Part shown: piece by piece, positions 18,900 to 27,754 of the stretch
Layout: every line of letters begins with the position of its first letter
Numbering within the stretch: position 1 is the first letter of the stretch
Assembly: GCA_943788615.1 (NCBI GenBank)
Contig: CALSQY010000001.1
Span: 186,001 to 250,000, forward strand
Source: UBA4465 sp002292365
GTDB lineage: Bacteria > Bacteroidota > Bacteroidia > Cytophagales > Cyclobacteriaceae
Reading direction: 5' to 3'
DNA length: 64,000 nt
The notes under the pieces: model-generated
Seen by the model: only the letters and a program-made list of their open reading frames with translations
Database searches by the model: none
Told to the model about the DNA's origin: nothing
Translations under genes and position numbers: made by a program

Positions 18900-19346
18900 A
18901 TGCGCGAAAATCTATTTTTTCATTTTGAGGACATTTCAGAATTCTCGCTCCCTGAACATATTCATGATTGGATTAAAAGAGTTATCCTGAATGAGGAATT
19001 CGTACTCTCAGAAATAAATGTTGTCTTTACTAGTGATCATTATCTACTAACCTTAAATAAAGAGCATTTGGCTCATGACTATTATACTGACATTGTCACT
19101 TTTGATTATCACACCGAACCTAAAGAAATTCATGGCGATTTATTCATCAGCAAAGAACGCGTCATAGAAAATGCATCTGCATTCAACGTCTCAATAAATC
19201 ATGAATTGCTTCGAGTCGTTGTCCATGGTCTTCTCCACCTCTTTGGGTATTCAGATAAATCTGAGAAGGACAAAGAACTTATGCGATCAATGGAAGACTT
19301 CTATTTATCTTTGTATACAAATGAATATGTTTCACGTGGAACATAA
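18900..19346 (+). CDS. ybeY: Endoribonuclease YbeY (16S rRNA maturation)
   Basis: 148 residues. The metal site VHGLLHLFGYSDKSEKDKELM (about 103-122) corresponds to the HGxLHLxGYDH motif, with two His present and the third replaced by Ser-Asp. The same substitution type is, as far as I recall, usual in Bacteroidota YbeY, so it need not mean inactivity. DYYTDIVTFDY precedes it as expected (usually TDVLSF). YbeY acts in the cytoplasm in rRNA processing and ribosome quality control. It heads a run of closely spaced genes with mnmG starting 39 bp downstream. Confidence 0.9.
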   Translation: MRENLFFHFEDISEFSLPEHIHDWIKRVILNEEFVLSEINVVFTSDHYLLTLNKEHLAHDYYTDIVTFDYHTEPKEIHGDLFISKERVIENASAFNVSINHELLRVVVHGLLHLFGYSDKSEKDKELMRSMEDFYLSLYTNEYVSRGT

Positions 19347-19385
19347 TGGATCCGTACAACAACATATTATTATATATAAGAATCA

Positions 19386-21251
19386 ATGTTCGAAAAATAT
19401 GACGTCATCGTAGTTGGTGCCGGCCATGCGGGATGTGAAGCCGCCCATGCCGCGGCAACCATGGGATCCAAAGTTTTATTGGCTACCATGAACATGAACA
19501 CGATTGCTCAAATGTCCTGCAACCCGGCCATGGGTGGTGTTGCAAAGGGTCAAATTGTTAGAGAAATAGATGCTCTGGGTGGTTGCTCTGGGATCATTAC
19601 CGACCAAACTATGATCCAATTTCGAATGCTTAACAAATCCAAAGGGCCCGCCATGTGGAGTCCGCGAGCTCAATCTGATAGAATGCGTTTTGCTGAAACT
19701 TGGCGACTAGCCTTGGAAGCTAATCCCAATATCGACTTTTGGCAAGAGATGATTTCTGCTATTATTGTAGAGAACCATGTCGTTACCGGTGTACGTACGT
19801 CCCTTGGTATTGACATCAAATCTCAATCTGTCATACTTACCAATGGCACCTTTCTCAATGGCCTAATACATATCGGTAAAAAACAATTTGGTGGTGGGCG
19901 AACGGGTGAATCAGCGGCCTTCGGAATTACCGAACAATTAGTTAGTCTTGGCTTTAATGCTGGTCGAATGAAGACGGGTACGCCACCTCGCGTGGATGGG
20001 AGGTCATTAGACTACAAAAAAATGCAGGAACAAAAAGGGGACATAATCCCTAAAAAGTTTTCTTATCTGCCTGATATTCAGCCATTAACAAATCAAAAAA
20101 GCTGTTGGATCACACACACCAACGACGCTGTACACGCACAGTTGCAACTGGGCTTTGATCAATCCCCTATGTTTAACGGTAGGATCAAAGGATTAGGTCC
20201 TCGTTACTGTCCCTCTATCGAAGATAAAATCAATCGCTTTGCAGATCGATCGCAACATCAAATCTTTGTAGAGCCTGAAGGTTGGAATACGGTTGAGGTC
20301 TATGTCAACGGGTTCTCTTCCTCCCTTCCAGAAGAAATTCAACATAACGCTTTGCGATTAGTCACTGGTTTCGAGAAGGTCAAAATGTTTCGTCCTGGTT
20401 ATGCCATTGAATACGATTTTTTTCCTCCTACCCAACTCCGCCTTACCTTAGAAACTCAGCTTATTGAGAACTTATATTTTGCCGGACAAATCAACGGCAC
20501 CACGGGTTATGAAGAGGCGGCTTGCCAGGGTCTCATGGCTGGCATCAACGCCCATCTCAAAAACAATTTACAAGACCCCTTTATCATCTCTCGATCAGAA
20601 GGTTATATCGGTGTCCTCATTGACGACCTTGTCAATAAGGGCACCGATGAACCTTACCGTATGTTCACCTCCAGAGCAGAATATCGGTTATTACTAAGAC
20701 AAGACAATGCGGATCAACGACTCACCGCCAAAGGACATGCACTCGGCTTAGCAAGTGACGAGCGACTCGCATTATTACATAAAAAAATTGAAGGCACCTC
20801 TTCACTCCAACGCTACTTAAAATCTGAAAAAGTTTTACCCATAGAAATAAATAAGCACCTAATTCAACAAGAGACAGCCGTCGTTACCGAAAAAGTTTCT
20901 TTAGAACAATTACTGAAACGCCCTCAAATCAATATCGCTCACCTACCTTCATTGTCTAAAAAGATACAAAACAACTTGAGTCTTTATCCCCGCGACGTGC
21001 AAGAGCAAGCAGAAATTCTCATAAAATACGCATCTTACATACAAAAGGAAGAACAACAATCTAAGAAGCAGTTATCCATGGAAACCCTTCGGCTAAAAAC
21101 TTCCCTTAATTATGAGGATATTAATTCACTTTCATCCGAGGCCAAGGAAAAATTAACTAAATTCCGCCCATCGACTTTAGGGCAAGCCTCTAGGATCAGC
21201 GGAGTCAGCCCTGCCGACATTTCTATACTCATGGTATACCTAGGAAGATAA
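19386..21251 (+). CDS. mnmG: tRNA uridine-5-carboxymethylaminomethyl(34) synthesis FAD enzyme MnmG (GidA)
   Basis: 621 residues, the full family length. The FAD Rossmann motif VVGAGHAGCEAAHAAA is at residues 9-24, followed by MSCNPAMGGVAKGQIVREID, TGTPPRVDGRS, GPRYCPSIEDK and the C-terminal helical MnmE/tRNA-binding domain ending in GVSPADISILMVYL. With MnmE it modifies the wobble uridine of several tRNAs. The stop codon shares one base with the start of the methyltransferase gene (TAATG), so the two are translationally coupled. Confidence 0.97.
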   Translation: MFEKYDVIVVGAGHAGCEAAHAAATMGSKVLLATMNMNTIAQMSCNPAMGGVAKGQIVREIDALGGCSGIITDQTMIQFRMLNKSKGPAMWSPRAQSDRMRFAETWRLALEANPNIDFWQEMISAIIVENHVVTGVRTSLGIDIKSQSVILTNGTFLNGLIHIGKKQFGGGRTGESAAFGITEQLVSLGFNAGRMKTGTPPRVDGRSLDYKKMQEQKGDIIPKKFSYLPDIQPLTNQKSCWITHTNDAVHAQLQLGFDQSPMFNGRIKGLGPRYCPSIEDKINRFADRSQHQIFVEPEGWNTVEVYVNGFSSSLPEEIQHNALRLVTGFEKVKMFRPGYAIEYDFFPPTQLRLTLETQLIENLYFAGQINGTTGYEEAACQGLMAGINAHLKNNLQDPFIISRSEGYIGVLIDDLVNKGTDEPYRMFTSRAEYRLLLRQDNADQRLTAKGHALGLASDERLALLHKKIEGTSSLQRYLKSEKVLPIEINKHLIQQETAVVTEKVSLEQLLKRPQINIAHLPSLSKKIQNNLSLYPRDVQEQAEILIKYASYIQKEEQQSKKQLSMETLRLKTSLNYEDINSLSSEAKEKLTKFRPSTLGQASRISGVSPADISILMVYLGR

Positions 21252-22126
21252 TGTACGAAAAATTAGACTTTTGTCCTTCTTGTAAGCACTCCACTTTTGA
21301 CAATCGCCTCATTGCTAAAGATCATCTAGTCAGTGGTGAAAGTTTTGCCATAGTCCAGTGCCAAATGTGTGATCTCCTCTTCACCAATCCTCGCCCCAGC
21401 GATTCCCGTTTACCTCACTACTACGAATCGGATAACTATGTATCACATAACGACAACAAAAACTCACTTTTGAATTTCATCTACCGCATGGTGCGTCAAG
21501 TTACGTTACACCAAAAGCTTAAAAGTATTAGAAAATACCACGCTTCAGGATGGCTCTTAGACTTCGGCGCAGGCACGGGTGCGTTTCTCCAAAAAGCGGG
21601 TACCCACTTCGATGTCATAGGAGTTGAGCCCAGCTCAAATGCTGTCGACCACGCCCCTGTATCAATCAAAGCACGAATCTATGAAAATTTAGCTTCATAT
21701 AAATCGGAACAAAAATTTGATGTAATTACACTGTGGCACGTATTAGAACATTTACCCAATTTGAGTACCACCTTTGGTGACATTAAAGATCGCTTATCGA
21801 AAAAAGGACATCTTTTCATAGCAGTTCCGAACCCAAATTCATGGGACAGCAATTATTATGGTACTCATTGGGCAGGTTATGATGTACCAAGGCATTTATA
21901 TCATTTCGAAAAAAGAGCCATGAATGGGTTTTTAAAACCATATGGCCTGCGTATTTTAGAAACAAAACCTATGACATTTGATGCTTATTATGTGTCCATG
22001 CTTAGCGAACGACATTTAAACAACCCTTATTCATTTATGAAAGGCCTCTATATTGGGTACCGCTCCAATAAATCGGCCTACACAAGTCAACAATATTCGA
22101 GTCTGTTATACGTCATTGGTGCATGA
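21251..22126 (+). CDS. Class I SAM-dependent methyltransferase with N-terminal zinc ribbon
   Basis: 291 residues. An N-terminal CPSC...CQMCDLLFTNPRP (Cys at about 8, 11, 36 and 39) forms a zinc-ribbon-like knuckle. The SAM-binding motif LDFGAGTGAFL is at about residues 97-107 and VITLWHVLEHL at about 159-169, as in the Methyltransf_23 group. The substrate is not identifiable. The start overlaps the mnmG stop by 1 nt, and the end overlaps the Ig-like lipoprotein start in an ATGA, so the three genes form one operon. This ybeY-mnmG-methyltransferase arrangement looks typical of Cytophagales-type genomes, which is recollection rather than a search result. Confidence 0.85.
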   Translation: MYEKLDFCPSCKHSTFDNRLIAKDHLVSGESFAIVQCQMCDLLFTNPRPSDSRLPHYYESDNYVSHNDNKNSLLNFIYRMVRQVTLHQKLKSIRKYHASGWLLDFGAGTGAFLQKAGTHFDVIGVEPSSNAVDHAPVSIKARIYENLASYKSEQKFDVITLWHVLEHLPNLSTTFGDIKDRLSKKGHLFIAVPNPNSWDSNYYGTHWAGYDVPRHLYHFEKRAMNGFLKPYGLRILETKPMTFDAYYVSMLSERHLNNPYSFMKGLYIGYRSNKSAYTSQQYSSLLYVIGA

Positions 22127-23814
22127 AGATCTTAGTTAAATCTTGTCTGATTACCCTTATACTCATGAACCTAAATTGCGCGAATCAGCGCAGCCCGACA
22201 GGAGGACCAAAAGACTCTATTCCACCCATCTTAATAAGCTCCATTCCACCTAATGGGGCACTTAATTTTGATAATGACTGGATTGAACTTTCCTTCGATG
22301 ATGACATCAATACAACTACCCTCAAAAAAAACTTAGTGATTAGTCCACTTACGGAATTAAAGTACACAGCCAAAACCAAAAAAAATAAGGTGCGCATCGA
22401 GTTTGAAGAGCGCTTGCTAGATAGCACTACCTATACATTCAATTTTTTACAAGGAATTACTGACCTTACTGAAAAGAATCCAGTTATCAATCTTTCGCTG
22501 GCACTCAGCACTGGACCCTATATTGACTCTCTTTTCATTAAAGGTACCGTCCATGAGTTATACACACAACTACCTGCCCCAGGGGTTTTAGTTGGGCTTT
22601 ACTCATATTCTGACAGTTTAGATCTTACCATAGATAAACCACTGTACTTTAGTACTACCAATGAGTCTGGAACCTATGCTATTAACAATATTAAATATGG
22701 CCGGTACAAAATATTCGCCTTTAATGACGAAAATAGCAATTTCACCTTCAATTCAGAAAATGAGGCCTATGGATTGAAATCTTCATTCATTCTTTTATCT
22801 TCAGGTTTAGATAGCGTCAATTTAATCATCAATTCCATTGATTCTCGTCCACTCAACTTTATCTCTGCACGCCCATTTGGACGCTATTACGACGTACGTT
22901 ATTCTAAACCTATCACATTTTATCAACTCACTTATATGCCCCCCTATAGATATACTTTTCATCATCAACTTCAAGATGAATTCACATCTATTCGCATATT
23001 TCCTCCTTTAGATACTCTTTATAATCGAAATAGTGACAGTAGTCAGCTCGTAATGACCGTTTATGACACTATTAATCAACAATCCCTTGATACACTTATG
23101 GTCAAGTTTTTTTCTTCCCAACGTCCCCCAACACCTCCTACTTCAAGTATCAGATCACAAACTATAAATGCTAGCCAGTACAAGGTCTCCTTGTCATTTG
23201 ATAAACCCATCGTTCTCTTTGACAGCCTCAGCGTACTTCTCAACGCTGACACCCTTTTACCTGTTACCCCCATTGATGTAGAACGATACCATTGGAATTA
23301 TAACAAAACAGAACTTTCATTTAAAGTTTCTATGAATTGGTCGCTCCTACAGGATTCTCTCAACTATCGGCTTCAAAAACTCCATAAACAAGATTCGCTG
23401 ATTCCTGATCATCGTATGCTAAACCTAGCTACTATCGCATTTGATAGCACTTGCTTTACGGATGCAGATGGCCTTAGCTTGCCTCCAATCCTTATCAAAC
23501 TAGCAAAAAACGAAACCAGCGACTTCGGTACCCTTCACATCAAAGCAAACACTGCAAAAACATCATTTATCATCCAAATTCTAGATACTGAAAACAAGCT
23601 TATCGCCGAAAGACGAAACCAAACAAACTTCACTGTCGAGTACCTTAATCCAGGTACTTACAAAATACGTGTTTTAATTGATAACAATTTGGATGGCATT
23701 TGGTCGGTCGGAAATTTTATGGATGACAGCACTCCAGAAAATATTTATTTGTATCCTAAAACAACAAAAATCTCTGCTAATTGGGAAATCTCGATCGATG
23801 ATCTCACTTTTTAG
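22123..23814 (+). CDS. Lipoprotein with Ig-like (Big_5-type) domain
   Basis: 563 residues. The lipobox LNC (Cys about 19) is followed by ANQRSPTGGPKDSIPP, a hallmark opening of Bacteroidota envelope proteins with a PF13205-type Ig-like domain. The next ~100 residues (SSIPPNGALNF...IELSFDDDI) are that domain. The middle has a carboxypeptidase-regulatory-like segment (GTYAINNIKYGRYKIFAFND), and a second one lies near the C-terminus (YLNPGTYKIRVLIDNNLDG). No enzyme motif is seen, so it is probably a structural envelope lipoprotein facing the periplasm or the surface. Co-translated with the upstream methyltransferase through ATGA. No terminator seen after it. Confidence 0.8.
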   Translation: MKILVKSCLITLILMNLNCANQRSPTGGPKDSIPPILISSIPPNGALNFDNDWIELSFDDDINTTTLKKNLVISPLTELKYTAKTKKNKVRIEFEERLLDSTTYTFNFLQGITDLTEKNPVINLSLALSTGPYIDSLFIKGTVHELYTQLPAPGVLVGLYSYSDSLDLTIDKPLYFSTTNESGTYAINNIKYGRYKIFAFNDENSNFTFNSENEAYGLKSSFILLSSGLDSVNLIINSIDSRPLNFISARPFGRYYDVRYSKPITFYQLTYMPPYRYTFHHQLQDEFTSIRIFPPLDTLYNRNSDSSQLVMTVYDTINQQSLDTLMVKFFSSQRPPTPPTSSIRSQTINASQYKVSLSFDKPIVLFDSLSVLLNADTLLPVTPIDVERYHWNYNKTELSFKVSMNWSLLQDSLNYRLQKLHKQDSLIPDHRMLNLATIAFDSTCFTDADGLSLPPILIKLAKNETSDFGTLHIKANTAKTSFIIQILDTENKLIAERRNQTNFTVEYLNPGTYKIRVLIDNNLDGIWSVGNFMDDSTPENIYLYPKTTKISANWEISIDDLTF

Positions 23815-24175
23815 TATGTGTATAAGTTTCAAAAATTAGTGCATAACTTTTCTGTAACTCTTACTTATACTCAGTAGTTAATATCACTCTTTTTTGATGT
23901 CTATAAATAAAATATCTTCACACCTCCATGTTAAAAACATCTCTCCAAATTTCATTTATATTGGGATAACAAAAAAAGTTGATAATTATTTAATCTTGTA
24001 TAAATCAAAGACTTGACATTATTTCATTGGTGCATAACATCTTGATAATACTCTTTCTATAAACAAATATAATTTCCTAGTAATATTTCATTATTTTGCT
24101 AACATATCAACAGACATAATATATTATAATAGTTAATTAATCTTATATAAATATAATAAATAAGACCCTATAAAT
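23815..24175. other. Very AT-rich intergenic region before the TPR gene
   Basis: 361 bases without a credible ORF. It is visibly richer in A and T than the preceding operon, with runs of TATAA-like sequence close to the next start. A 9-bp direct repeat GTGCATAAC occurs at 23839-23847 and 24030-24038; its meaning is unknown. Confidence 0.4.
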
Positions 24176-25993
24176 GTGGAAAAAAAACTAATCAATTATA
24201 TAGTGAGCTTAATGATAATAGCTAATATATTTGGACAAGAATTGGATCAAATTAAACTGGCAAATGAATATTACCAATCTAAAGAATACGACAAGGCAGC
24301 TGATGTATATAAAAAATTATCAAAGCAGAAAAATAATATTCCGCGAATTTATAGCAATTATATTGATTTAATGATCAATAATGATGAGATAGAAGAGGCA
24401 TATAAATATATAAATTATGTAATTAAACAGTATTCTGGGAACTCAAGATATCTCGTTGATCAAATCTATGTAGCGCGCTTATTTCCGAACCAAAAGGAAT
24501 ATAAACGGTTAAAAAAAATCCTTTATGATGCAAGTTTGGGTAATGTAAATACATTAAAGAGAATAGCAGAAGAATTAAGTCAAAGACAACTTCATAACGA
24601 TGCCTTGGTCTTTTTATCTCAAGCGCGTATCGAATCCCAAGATTCTAAGGCTTATGCTCTTGATTTTGCAAAAAACTATAGTGCGCTAGGCAATGATCCT
24701 AAAATGATAGCAGAATATATAAATTTTGCTTCACAACAGTCCCGCCATATACCCTATATAAAAAATATATTACAGGAGCTGCTAACAAATGAGAGTATCA
24801 AGGAGATACTAGAGAAAGAGCTCATTATTAGAGCGCAACAATATCCTGATAAAGTGCTTTATAATAATCTGTTAATGTGGTTATATATTCAGGAAAATAA
24901 TTATTTTGGAGCATTTGTCCAAGCAAAAGCGATCGACAGAAACTCTCAAAGCAAGGGAAGTACCGTAATGCAAGTCGCTAAGGTAGCCTATGATAATCAA
25001 GCCTATGGAGACGCTGTCCTTTTTTATGATTACATAGTGACAAAAATTGGGCAAGGATCGATGTTAGAGAAAGCCCAATTTTTGTCACTACTATCTAAAG
25101 AAAAAAAAGTGTCTAAGAAGCTACCGATAGATAAAAAGGCTCTGCATCAAATAGCAGGGGCATATCAACAATTTTATGAACGCACGACAGAAACGAACCC
25201 TTATCGGTTACAAGCTTTAAAAAATAAAGCCGGAATAATGGCATACCAATTGAATGAACCAGATACGGCAATAAGAATTTTAGAGAGACTAAAAAATCTA
25301 CCCGGGATAACAAGAAATTTTCAGGCTCAAGTAAAGATGGATCTTGGCAATATCAATATGATTATCGGAAATCAGTGGGAGGCATCTTTATTGTATTCAC
25401 AAATTGAAAAAGACAATCCATATTCGGCCATCGCCTATGAGGCTAAATTAAAAAATGCTAGGGTACATTATTTTATGAGCAATTTCGATTTAGCTAAGTC
25501 ACATTTAGACATATTGAAGCGTTCCACCACCAAAGAAATAGCCAATGATGCCCTCGATCTTAGTTTATTCATAGAAACCAATACTATGGGCGATAGCAAC
25601 GAATTGGGGCTAATTGAGTATGCTAACATATCTTTGCTAATGTATCAGAATAGATTTGAGGAAGCCCGAGTGAAACTAGAAATCCTGATTAATACTCAAT
25701 TGGGTCATCCTATTCGGGATGATGGTTTTTGGCTATTAGCCAAACTTGATAAACGCATGGGCAAATATCAAGAAGCATTAGTTTCCTTAAACATTCTAAT
25801 AAACGAATACTCAGAGGGAGTATTAGGGGATGACGCCTTATTTCTGAAAGCTCAAATTCTGGAAGAATATTTAGATAACAGGTCTGAGGCACAACAAGTG
25901 TATCGACAGTTCCTCGAAAATTTTCCTGGCAGTGCTTATGCAGTAGAGGCCAGAAGGCGCTTTCGTATATTGCGAGGTGATGGGTTAAATTAA
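24176..25993 (+). CDS. Secreted tetratricopeptide-repeat protein
   Basis: 605 residues. Start is GTG; an ATG two bases upstream is out of frame and hits a stop at once. A short hydrophobic signal (about residues 5-20, cleavage near FGQ) precedes helical repeats such as LANEYYQSKEYDKAADVYKK, and the C-terminal copies KRMGKYQEALVSLNILINEY and RSEAQQVYRQFLENFPGSAY have clear TPR spacing. TPR proteins scaffold other proteins, often in the periplasm. The partner is unknown. Codon use in the first third is markedly AT-rich (many ATA and AAA) compared with the upstream operon. Its stop overlaps the convergent Cys-rich gene by 4 bp. Confidence 0.75.
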   Translation: MEKKLINYIVSLMIIANIFGQELDQIKLANEYYQSKEYDKAADVYKKLSKQKNNIPRIYSNYIDLMINNDEIEEAYKYINYVIKQYSGNSRYLVDQIYVARLFPNQKEYKRLKKILYDASLGNVNTLKRIAEELSQRQLHNDALVFLSQARIESQDSKAYALDFAKNYSALGNDPKMIAEYINFASQQSRHIPYIKNILQELLTNESIKEILEKELIIRAQQYPDKVLYNNLLMWLYIQENNYFGAFVQAKAIDRNSQSKGSTVMQVAKVAYDNQAYGDAVLFYDYIVTKIGQGSMLEKAQFLSLLSKEKKVSKKLPIDKKALHQIAGAYQQFYERTTETNPYRLQALKNKAGIMAYQLNEPDTAIRILERLKNLPGITRNFQAQVKMDLGNINMIIGNQWEASLLYSQIEKDNPYSAIAYEAKLKNARVHYFMSNFDLAKSHLDILKRSTTKEIANDALDLSLFIETNTMGDSNELGLIEYANISLLMYQNRFEEARVKLEILINTQLGHPIRDDGFWLLAKLDKRMGKYQEALVSLNILINEYSEGVLGDDALFLKAQILEEYLDNRSEAQQVYRQFLENFPGSAYAVEARRRFRILRGDGLN

Positions 25994-26562
25994 ATGAAGA
26001 CCAAGTGATCTGAAGGTTGCTTAGGCAAGAATAATTCGGGATCAGGATTCAAATGTCGATTGTAAAAATCATTCAACAGATCTTGGGTATCGTTAGATAT
26101 AAGCGGGATAATTTCTTCTATCGCTGATTGGGAAATTAGATAAGGAGAAATGCTCTTAATCAGCTTATTTCCATAAAAATGACCATAAATCTGATAATTA
26201 GTCATCTCAGTAACTGAAGTTTTCTTTATGGCACATTGGGCTAAGCATTGATCAATATCGATGGGATCCTTTTGACGAGGGCTCGGACTCATAGCAAGGT
26301 GCTCTGAAAAATAGGCATCTATTTTTGTTAAAGAATCTGATGAAAATTCTTGTCTTATTTTTAATGCACAAGCCAAACAAATAGCATAATCAAAGATCAC
26401 ATCTTGTGCGGTATATCCTAGATGCTTCTTATATGCCTTTTCAATGACGTAGGTCGCATCGTCTAATAAATAGCAATTACACACTAAACAGTTACAAAAG
26501 GCCTTTTGTGTTTGATAAGAATAAAAAACTTTGGGAATTTCCTGAAAGTCATACGCGCTCAT
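25990..26562 (-). CDS. Unknown Cys-rich protein
   Basis: 190 residues if it starts at ATG 26562 (MSAYDFQEIPKVFYSY). The longer open frame up to 26724 would overlap the divergent MarR gene and begins with an unlikely hydrophobic stretch. Two cysteine clusters, FCNCLVCNCYLLDD (about residues 22-35) and YAICLACALK (about 58-67), suggest a metal-binding knuckle. A third pair lies at CLAQCAIKK. No family recognised. It is divergent from a MarR regulator 109 bp away, so the two may be functionally linked or co-regulated. The C-terminal part is acidic and helical. Confidence 0.55.
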   Translation of the reverse strand: MSAYDFQEIPKVFYSYQTQKAFCNCLVCNCYLLDDATYVIEKAYKKHLGYTAQDVIFDYAICLACALKIRQEFSSDSLTKIDAYFSEHLAMSPSPRQKDPIDIDQCLAQCAIKKTSVTEMTNYQIYGHFYGNKLIKSISPYLISQSAIEEIIPLISNDTQDLLNDFYNRHLNPDPELFLPKQPSDHLVFI

Positions 26563-26671
26563 AATATAGAAATTAGATTGGTAAGATAATGCGCTTTTGT
26601 CACGAAGCAAAGGGGGTATATTAAAAAAAGATGGGATTAAGCGCAATAGAATGGCTATATTTACGACAACC

Positions 26672-27142
26672 ATGAAAAAAGAACAAAGCATTGATTTTAA
26701 TATTAAGATAGCGTGGCATGCCATCTCACGTATGTATAGTCAATATGGACAGGATTTCGAAATCTCTCCATCAAGTGGCTTTGTATTGCTTAACATAGAT
26801 GTTGAAAAGGGAACTCCTGCTACAAAAATTGCACCCTTGATGGGTCTTGAAGCGAGGAGCCTAACCAGAATTCTAAAAGCACTGGAGCAAAAAAAATGGA
26901 TTATCAGAAAAAAAGACCCCTTAGATGGACGATTAGTTCGTATTTTCCTAACCAAGATGGGAAAGGAAAAACGATCGTTTTCTAGTGGTTCCGTGAAGGC
27001 ATTCAACAAGCACATATTACGAAAAATTACAGAAGGGGAATTACAATCCTTTTTAAAAGTGACTGCTATTGTCAACGAGATAGCCTCAGACAAAGAGCGA
27101 ATTCAAGAGGAATTACAACAGTTGAGGAATCTCAATGAGTGA
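26672..27142 (+). CDS. MarR-family transcriptional regulator
   Basis: 156 residues using ATG 26672 (MKKEQSIDFNIKIAWHAIS). An upstream in-frame ATG at 26597 would extend into the divergent promoter region and gives a poor N-terminus. The winged helix is clear: TKIAPLMGLEARSLTRILKALEQ as recognition region and WIIRKKDPLDGRLVRIFLT as wing with the DxxDxR motif. MarR proteins bind DNA as dimers and usually repress divergent or adjacent genes, so the Cys-rich gene is the first candidate target. A TATATTTA just upstream of the ATG resembles the -7 element. Confidence 0.85.
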   Translation: MKKEQSIDFNIKIAWHAISRMYSQYGQDFEISPSSGFVLLNIDVEKGTPATKIAPLMGLEARSLTRILKALEQKKWIIRKKDPLDGRLVRIFLTKMGKEKRSFSSGSVKAFNKHILRKITEGELQSFLKVTAIVNEIASDKERIQEELQQLRNLNE

Positions 27143-27236
27143 ATCAAAATTAAAGACGCATCCAAAGGGCAGCAGGGGTTTAATGAGTGTAAAATGAGGC
27201 TACTGACAATGGTCATCAGACCAGAGATCGTAATGG

Positions 27237-27653
27237 TCATGCGCCATTGACGGTGATGACCAACTTCCTAACCCCACCATCATTGCGATGTTCACCTAAA
27301 TAGATGCCTTGCCATGTACCTAATCGAGGCCGCCCAGAAAAAACGGGGAAATGTACGGATGTACCGAGTAGAGAGGCCTTGATGTGAGCCGGCATGTCAT
27401 CTGAACCCTCATAATTATGCTGATAATAAGCTTGGTTTTCTGGAACTAATTCATTGAGGTGTGATTCAAAATCAAGTCGAACGGAAGGATCTGTATTTTC
27501 ATTGATGCTAAGACTGGCCGAAGTATGTAAGATGAAGACTTGTGTGGTACCCGTTTGAATACCGGACGATTGAATCACCTCGGTGACTAGGTCAGTAATG
27601 AGATGAAATCCTCTTGGAAATGGGGTTAACGAAATTTCTTCTTGAAAAATCAT
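27237..27653 (-). CDS. YjbQ/UPF0047 family protein (secondary thiamine-phosphate synthase-like)
   Basis: 138 residues from ATG 27653 (MIFQEEISLTPF), which matches the family's N-terminus; the longer frame to 27710 adds unlikely basic residues. Signatures ILHTSASLSINENTDPSVR (about 43-61), GSDDMPAHIKASLLG and GTWQGIYLGEHR are all present, including the conserved His and Glu. Some members show weak thiamine-phosphate synthase activity, but the physiological role is unsettled. Convergent with marR and 101 bp ahead of the antiporter gene on the same strand. Confidence 0.9.
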   Translation of the reverse strand: MIFQEEISLTPFPRGFHLITDLVTEVIQSSGIQTGTTQVFILHTSASLSINENTDPSVRLDFESHLNELVPENQAYYQHNYEGSDDMPAHIKASLLGTSVHFPVFSGRPRLGTWQGIYLGEHRNDGGVRKLVITVNGA

Positions 27654-27754
27654 GTGTCTGTTCTTCTTTGCAATTTTTGATCTAATTGATGGATAGTATG
27701 ATGCCGCCAATAAAAATGTGGAAGTGCACGTTAATATTACGCGCTGAAAGCTTC

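Noticed and set aside
19230..19290. YbeY lacking the third metal-binding His as a sign of inactivation
   Set aside because: The Asp/Lys replacement at this site is, to my knowledge, common in Bacteroidota YbeY, and the rest of the protein is intact.
23839..24038. 9-bp direct repeat GTGCATAAC
   Set aside because: Two copies 191 bp apart with no third copy or flanking structure. Chance is sufficient in this AT-rich gap.
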